NCBI RefSeq assembly: GCF_006782915.1
Contig: NZ_VCNP01000017.1
Location: 121,071 to 185,070, forward strand
From: Streptomyces calvus
GTDB taxonomy: Bacteria > Actinomycetota > Actinomycetes > Streptomycetales > Streptomycetaceae
DNA: 64,000 nucleotides
Direction of reading: 5' to 3'
In this document: positions 58,561-64,000 of the stretch, piece by piece
Layout of the letters: every line of letters begins with the position of its first letter
Position numbering within the stretch: the first letter of the stretch is position 1
Position numbers and translations under genes: made by a program
Notes under the pieces: generated by a model
Seen by the model: the letters and a program-made list of their open reading frames with translations, nothing else
What the model was told of the DNA's origin: nothing
Databases searched by the model: none

Positions 58561-61314
58561 ATGACCACCGGACTGATCCCGGGGGAGCAGCCCCCGGACC
58601 CGCGGCCGACTGACGGCCTGCCGCAGCAGCGGCGCGAGCCGGTCGGCCAGGGAGCCATGCCCGTCGAGAACCGGTCGAGGAGTTCTGTGATCACCGCGCG
58701 CGCGGCCGCCAGCTTCGAGCCCGTCGGGCGATCTGTCGCGAGCGCCCGCTCCTTCGTCCGCGACACCCTCCAGGGCTGGGGCTTCGGCGACATCGTCGAC
58801 GACGCGGTCGTTCTCACCAGCGAACTGGTGACCAACGCCGTGGTCCATGCCGGCACCTCCGCCGATCTGCTCTGCCTGCGCAGCGACGTCGGTGTCCGGA
58901 TCGAGGTGGCCGACCGGTACCCGGAGCGCGAGGTCCCGCTGCAGGGCCTGCCCGTCAACATGGGCAGCCCGGACCGCGAGGGAGGCCGCGGGCTCCAGCT
59001 GTGCGCGGCCCTGGCCGGCCACTGGGGTGTGGACTACACGCCGACGCACAAGACCGTCTGGTTCCAGCTGGATCTTCCCGAGCGTCCGGTCGGCACCCGC
59101 ACCGCCGGCCCGTCCCTGCCGGCGCATCTTCTCCCGCTGGCCGACGCCCGGGTCCGCGTGGCCGTCGTCCAGGTCGACCGCGGCGGCTCCGTCAGCGCCT
59201 GGAACGAGGACGCGGAGGAGTTGTTCGGCTACACGGCCGAGCAGGTCACCGGCAAGCCGCTGACGGACTTCGCGGCCTGGCCGCACACTCCGGGCACGGG
59301 CACCGGCATCGCCGACGCGCTGCGGCTCTCCCGCTGGGAGGGCAGCTACGGCATCCGTGGCGCGGGCGGCCGGGTCATCCCGGTGTACGCCTCTCACCTG
59401 CGGGTCCGTGACACCGACGGGGAGCCGTCAACCGTCTGTCTCCTGGTGCGGGACCACGAACGGGCGGTTCTGCAGACCCCGCTGCGCGGCCCGGCGTCCG
59501 ACGCGTCGGGTGTCTCCGAGGGGCAGAGCACCGATCCCTTCGAGGTGTTCATCGGCTCTCCCGCTCCGGACGACCTGGACGGTCTGCTGCAGCGCACGGT
59601 GGAACGCGCCCGCGACATGCTCGACGGCGACTCGGCCTTCCTGCTGCTGGCCACCGACGACGAGACGGAGCTGGAGGTCCGCGCCTCCACGGGCCTGCCG
59701 TCGGCCCGCCAGCGTTTCGCCCGTGTGCCCGTCGAGGCGGGCCCGGGTCGCTACGGCTCGGCCCGCATGCCGGCCGTCCACGAGGACCTGACCGCCGTGC
59801 CCGGCGCGGTGCCGCTCCTCAACGGCACGGGCATGCGCTCGGTCGTCACCGTCCCGCTGAAGGTCGAGGGCCGCCTCACCGGTTCCCTCGGTGTCGCCGC
59901 CGAGGCGCCGGGCAGGTACTCCAACGAGGAGGCGCTGCGCCTGCAGTTCGCGGCGGACCGTATCGCTCTCGCCGTGGAGTCGGCCCGCCTGGGCGAGTTG
60001 GAACGCCTGCGTCGCGGCTCGCTCAGCTTCCTCGTCGAAGCGTCCGATCTGCTGGCGGGCACTCTGGACCGGGACCAGACGCTGGCGCTGATGGCCCAGA
60101 TGACGGTTCCGACCCTGGCCACCTGGTGTGCCGTCTACACGATCGCCGACCAGGCGTCGGAGCCGTATCTGTCCTATGTGCTGCACGAGGACGAGGAGTT
60201 GATCGACGGCATCAAGTCCCTGCTGTCGAAGGTTCCGCCGCCCGATCCGGTGCCGACGCCGGGTGCGCGCGTCTGGTCGGCTCCGGCCGAGGTCGCCCAT
60301 CAGGCGGCGCTGCGCACCTCCATGCGCAGTCTCGGTCTGAGCGGCGGCCCCACGCGGCAGGTCACCCCGGGCATCGGTCCGACGCTGGCCACGGCGTCCG
60401 CGGTCGGCGGGGAAACCGTTGTGCTGCCGCTGGTGGCCCGTAACCGTGTCATCGGCATGCTGACGCTCGGCAAGCCGACGGACGAGCACTTCCGCCAGGA
60501 GATCCTGGAACTCGCCGAGGACCTCTCACGGCGTGCCGCGCTGGCTCTGGACAACGCCCGCCTGTACTCCGAGCGCACGGCCATCAGCCAGTCCCTCCAG
60601 CGCAGCCTCCTGCCGCCGGAGCTTCCGCTGATCGACGGCGTGGAGGTCGAGGTCATCTACCGGGCGGCCGGCGAGGGCAACGAGGTCGGTGGTGACTTCT
60701 ACGACCTGTTCCCGATCAGTGACGGCGCCTACGGCTTCGCCATCGGCGATGTCTGCGGTACGGGTCCGAACGCGGCGGCGGTCACGGGCCTGGCCCGGCA
60801 CGCCCTGCGGCTGCTGGCACGCGAGGGCCTGAGCGGCCCTGCGGTCCTGGAGCGTCTGAACTCCGCGATTCTCGACGAGGGTGCCCGCAGCCGTTTCCTC
60901 ACGCTGCTGTACGGCGAGCTGCGCCCGCAGGCGGACGGCAGTGCGGAGTTGAAGGTGGTGTGCGCCGGCCATCCGCTTCCGCTGCGTCTGCGCCAGGACG
61001 GCACGGTCGAACCGGCTGCCGAGCCTCAGCCGCTGCTGGGTGTCCTGGAGGATCTGGAGCTGTACGAGCAGACGGTCACCCTCGATCCGGGTGACGTCCT
61101 GCTGTGTGTGACCGATGGTGTCACCGAGCGCCGTGAGGGCAGCCGGATGCTGGGCGACGACGGTCTCGCCGATGTCCTGACGACGTGTACGGGTCTGACG
61201 GCGGGCGCGGTGGCGGCCCGCATCATGCGCGCCGTGGAACGCTTCGCCACGGATGCGCCGTCCGACGACATGGCCATCCTGGCCATGCGCGTACCGGGTG
61301 TGCAGAACGACTAG
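58561..61314 (+). CDS. multidomain SpoIIE-type PP2C phosphatase with RsbW-like kinase domain
   Basis: The 917-residue protein combines an N-terminal GHKL domain of the RsbW anti-sigma kinase type (about 40-175; SELVTNAVVHAG, REGGRGLQLC), a PAS domain (about 195-310), two GAF-like domains (about 325-470 and 480-665) and a C-terminal SpoIIE phosphatase (about 690-915; GNEVGGDFYDLF, GDVCGTGPNAA, SDDMAILAM). Such proteins control sigma factors by switching phosphorylation of anti-anti-sigma proteins. ATG 58561 lies about 11 nt after GGAGGGG. It is divergent from osaA and ends at a clear terminator. Confidence 0.92.
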   Translation: MTTGLIPGEQPPDPRPTDGLPQQRREPVGQGAMPVENRSRSSVITARAAASFEPVGRSVASARSFVRDTLQGWGFGDIVDDAVVLTSELVTNAVVHAGTSADLLCLRSDVGVRIEVADRYPEREVPLQGLPVNMGSPDREGGRGLQLCAALAGHWGVDYTPTHKTVWFQLDLPERPVGTRTAGPSLPAHLLPLADARVRVAVVQVDRGGSVSAWNEDAEELFGYTAEQVTGKPLTDFAAWPHTPGTGTGIADALRLSRWEGSYGIRGAGGRVIPVYASHLRVRDTDGEPSTVCLLVRDHERAVLQTPLRGPASDASGVSEGQSTDPFEVFIGSPAPDDLDGLLQRTVERARDMLDGDSAFLLLATDDETELEVRASTGLPSARQRFARVPVEAGPGRYGSARMPAVHEDLTAVPGAVPLLNGTGMRSVVTVPLKVEGRLTGSLGVAAEAPGRYSNEEALRLQFAADRIALAVESARLGELERLRRGSLSFLVEASDLLAGTLDRDQTLALMAQMTVPTLATWCAVYTIADQASEPYLSYVLHEDEELIDGIKSLLSKVPPPDPVPTPGARVWSAPAEVAHQAALRTSMRSLGLSGGPTRQVTPGIGPTLATASAVGGETVVLPLVARNRVIGMLTLGKPTDEHFRQEILELAEDLSRRAALALDNARLYSERTAISQSLQRSLLPPELPLIDGVEVEVIYRAAGEGNEVGGDFYDLFPISDGAYGFAIGDVCGTGPNAAAVTGLARHALRLLAREGLSGPAVLERLNSAILDEGARSRFLTLLYGELRPQADGSAELKVVCAGHPLPLRLRQDGTVEPAAEPQPLLGVLEDLELYEQTVTLDPGDVLLCVTDGVTERREGSRMLGDDGLADVLTTCTGLTAGAVAARIMRAVERFATDAPSDDMAILAMRVPGVQND

Positions 61315-61339
61315 AAGGCGGCCGGTTACGGAACACGCA

Positions 61340-61369
61340 AAAGGCCCCGCCCGATTGGGCGGGGCCTTT
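61340..61369. terminator. 13-bp hairpin after the phosphatase gene
   Basis: AAAGGCCCCGCCC (61340-61352) and GGGCGGGGCCTTT (61357-61369) form a perfect stem with a GATT loop, between the phosphatase stop and the minus-strand tRNA; it can serve both. Confidence 0.85.
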
Positions 61370-61376
61370 CTGTCCG

Positions 61377-61449
61377 AGCCCCCAAACGGAATCGAACCGT
61401 TGACCTTCTCCTTACCATGGAGACGCTCTGCCGACTGAGCTATAGGGGC
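61377..61449 (-). tRNA. tRNA-Thr(GGU)
   Basis: The minus strand folds into a 73-nt cloverleaf. The acceptor stem is GCCCCTA/TGGGGGC, the D arm is AGCTCAGTCGGCAGAGC, the anticodon stem is TCTCC/GGAGA with loop ATGGTAA (anticodon GGT), and the T arm contains GGTTCGATTCC. The discriminator base is U. CCA is not encoded. Confidence 0.95.
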
Positions 61450-61523
61450 CTGTTGCTTGCGAGGTTTCCCTCGCGCCAACGGAATAGATCATACCCCGAA
61501 CCGGCCCGTGCTCCCAACCACGC

Positions 61524-62201
61524 TCAGAGGGCGGGTTGCAGAAGTCCGCCCAGCGCATTGCACGCGGACGCGATCCGCTGCATGTCCCTCTTGGTCAGGG
61601 TGGCGTCGACGGGCAGTGCGAGCGTCTCGTCGGCGGCTCGCTCGGTCTCGGGCAGGGACACGCAGCGGCGGAACTCGGGCAGCCGGTGCACCGGGGTCTT
61701 CACCGGTACGCGGCATTCGACGCCCTTGGCTCGTATGGCGCGTGCGAAGGCGTCGCGGTCGGGCCGCCCGTTGCCGGGTACTCGCACCACGTACTGCTGG
61801 TAGGTGTGTCCGACGCCGCCTTCGGGTGTCCGGACGCCGCGCAGTTTGGCGTCGAGGTAGGCCGCCCGTTCCCGCCGCTGGGCTATCTCGTCGTACGGCG
61901 ACTCGGACTCGCCGTGCTCCAGCACCAGCAGTCCGTGGCGCCGGCCGAGGGCGTGCAGTCGTGCGACGTCGGCGGGCCTGCCGAAGCGGTGGACGACAAC
62001 GACGGCCGCTGTCCGCGGGGTTACGGCGGCTTCCACGGCGGCCGGTTCCAGGCAGTACGTCGTCGGATCTATGTCGGCGAACACCGGCAGCGCTCCTGCC
62101 GTCGCCACGGCTTCGGCGACTTCCACGTTGCCGAAGGCCGGCACCACGACCTCGTCACCGACTCCGACACCAGCGGCCCTGAGCAGTGCAGCAGTACCCA
62201 T
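61524..62201 (-). CDS. shortened DegT/DnrJ/EryC1-like aminotransferase-fold protein
   Basis: The 225-residue protein matches the DegT fold in two pieces: GTAALLRAAGVGVGDEVVVPAFGNVEVAEAV and following, up to HRFGRPADVARLHALGRRHGLLVLEHGES (split here), then the C-terminal small domain from RAAYLDAKLRGV. About 60 N-terminal residues and the central part holding the PLP Lys of normal 370-residue enzymes are missing, and the usual VIEDAAQ Asp stretch reads VLEHGES. It is probably not an active aminotransferase. Codon use looks intact and no stops interrupt it. ATG 62201 lacks a clear binding site; an in-frame stop lies 11 codons upstream. Confidence 0.7.
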   Translation of the reverse strand: MGTAALLRAAGVGVGDEVVVPAFGNVEVAEAVATAGALPVFADIDPTTYCLEPAAVEAAVTPRTAAVVVVHRFGRPADVARLHALGRRHGLLVLEHGESESPYDEIAQRRERAAYLDAKLRGVRTPEGGVGHTYQQYVVRVPGNGRPDRDAFARAIRAKGVECRVPVKTPVHRLPEFRRCVSLPETERAADETLALPVDATLTKRDMQRIASACNALGGLLQPAL

Positions 62202-62250
62202 GTAGTGGATGCTGGGCGCGCAACGTGAACTTCAAGTGACGCAGAACAAA

Positions 62251-62292
62251 AAAGGGTTGGACCCTGAACCGAAGTTCGGGGTCCAACCCTTT
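62251..62292 (-). terminator. rRNA operon terminator
   Basis: Arms 62251-62264 and 62279-62292 are perfectly complementary (AAAGGGTTGGACCC type), with a small inner stem; on the minus strand they are followed by six T. This is a classical intrinsic terminator just after 5S rRNA. Confidence 0.9.
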
Positions 62293-62300
62293 GAAGTATT

Positions 62301-62419
62301 GTTCGGCGGCGTCCTACTCTCCCACAGGGTCCCCCCTGCAGTACCATCGGCGCTGTAAGGCTTAGATTCCGGGTTCGGAATGTAACCGGGCGTTTCCCCT
62401 ACGCTATGACCACCGAAAC
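62301..62419 (-). rRNA. rrf: 5S ribosomal RNA
   Basis: The minus strand begins GTTTCGGTGGTCATAGCG and ends GTAGGACGCCGCCGAAC, with the conserved CCGAACCCGGAA loop in between. Length is about 119 nt and the ends pair, as in Streptomyces 5S rRNA. The final base at either end may be off by one or two. Confidence 0.95.
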
Positions 62420-62502
62420 ACTATGAAACTGACAACCGCACCACGTGTGACACATGGGGTTGTTCGTGGTTTCAGAACCAACACAGTGGACGCGAGCAAC
62501 TG

Positions 62503-64000
<1,498 letters not shown>

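Overview
The window looks like a piece of a Streptomyces chromosome. It has very high GC with strong GC3 bias, frequent GTG/TTG starts, and gene neighbourhoods I recognise from S. coelicolor (osaAB-ftsK-rodZ-rimO-pgsA-cinA-clgR, recA-recX, gluABCD, miaA-dapF-rshA-hflX). Names come from protein motifs and remembered synteny; no database search was possible.

Layout. 1-4.7 kb: the N-terminal part of a minus-strand IucA/IucC siderophore synthetase cut by the window edge, then two tandem plus-strand trypsin-like lipoproteins ending at a C14/G14 palindrome. 4.7-16.8 kb: a mostly minus-strand block with hflX, an M1 aminopeptidase, rshA, dapF, a membrane protein, miaA, a LigB-like protein, miaB and a MazG-like protein, interrupted by two small plus-strand genes. 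16.9-23.7 kb: an orphan TAXI-type binding protein, an OmpR-type two-component pair and the divergent gluABCD glutamate importer. 24-32.1 kb: an FAD monooxygenase; a cysteine-rich leader peptide ahead of a cysteine dioxygenase/rhodanese operon; recX-recA with a LexA box; and a four-gene wHTH/ABC-2 exporter operon. 32.1-42.8 kb: AI-2E family permease, DUF3046 protein, an alpha/alpha-toroid-like protein, AraC-AzlC-AzlD, the very large helicase lhr, and nei.

42.8-58.1 kb: a long minus-strand series. Read in the direction of transcription it is osaA (poly-HAMP hybrid kinase), osaB, ftsK, rodZ-like, rimO, pgsA, cinA(C-terminal domain only), clgR, dpsB and a small membrane protein. A 15-bp minisatellite lies next to dpsB. 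58.5-64 kb: a plus-strand SpoIIE-type phosphatase with a fused RsbW-like kinase domain, then (minus) tRNA-Thr(GGU), a shortened DegT-like protein, and the 3' end of an rRNA operon (5S and partial 23S).

Functional themes are DNA repair and chromosome handling (recA/recX, ftsK, lhr, nei, dpsB), stringent and osmotic/stress signalling (rshA, osaAB, the SpoIIE protein), tRNA and ribosome modification (miaA, miaB, rimO), and nitrogen, sulphur and iron nutrition. The observation I rate highest is the leader peptide at 25844-25930. It appears leaderless, its tail is Cys-rich, and 8 nt of its 3' end are perfectly complementary to the ribosome binding region of the cysteine dioxygenase gene. That arrangement suits cysteine-responsive control of cysteine breakdown.
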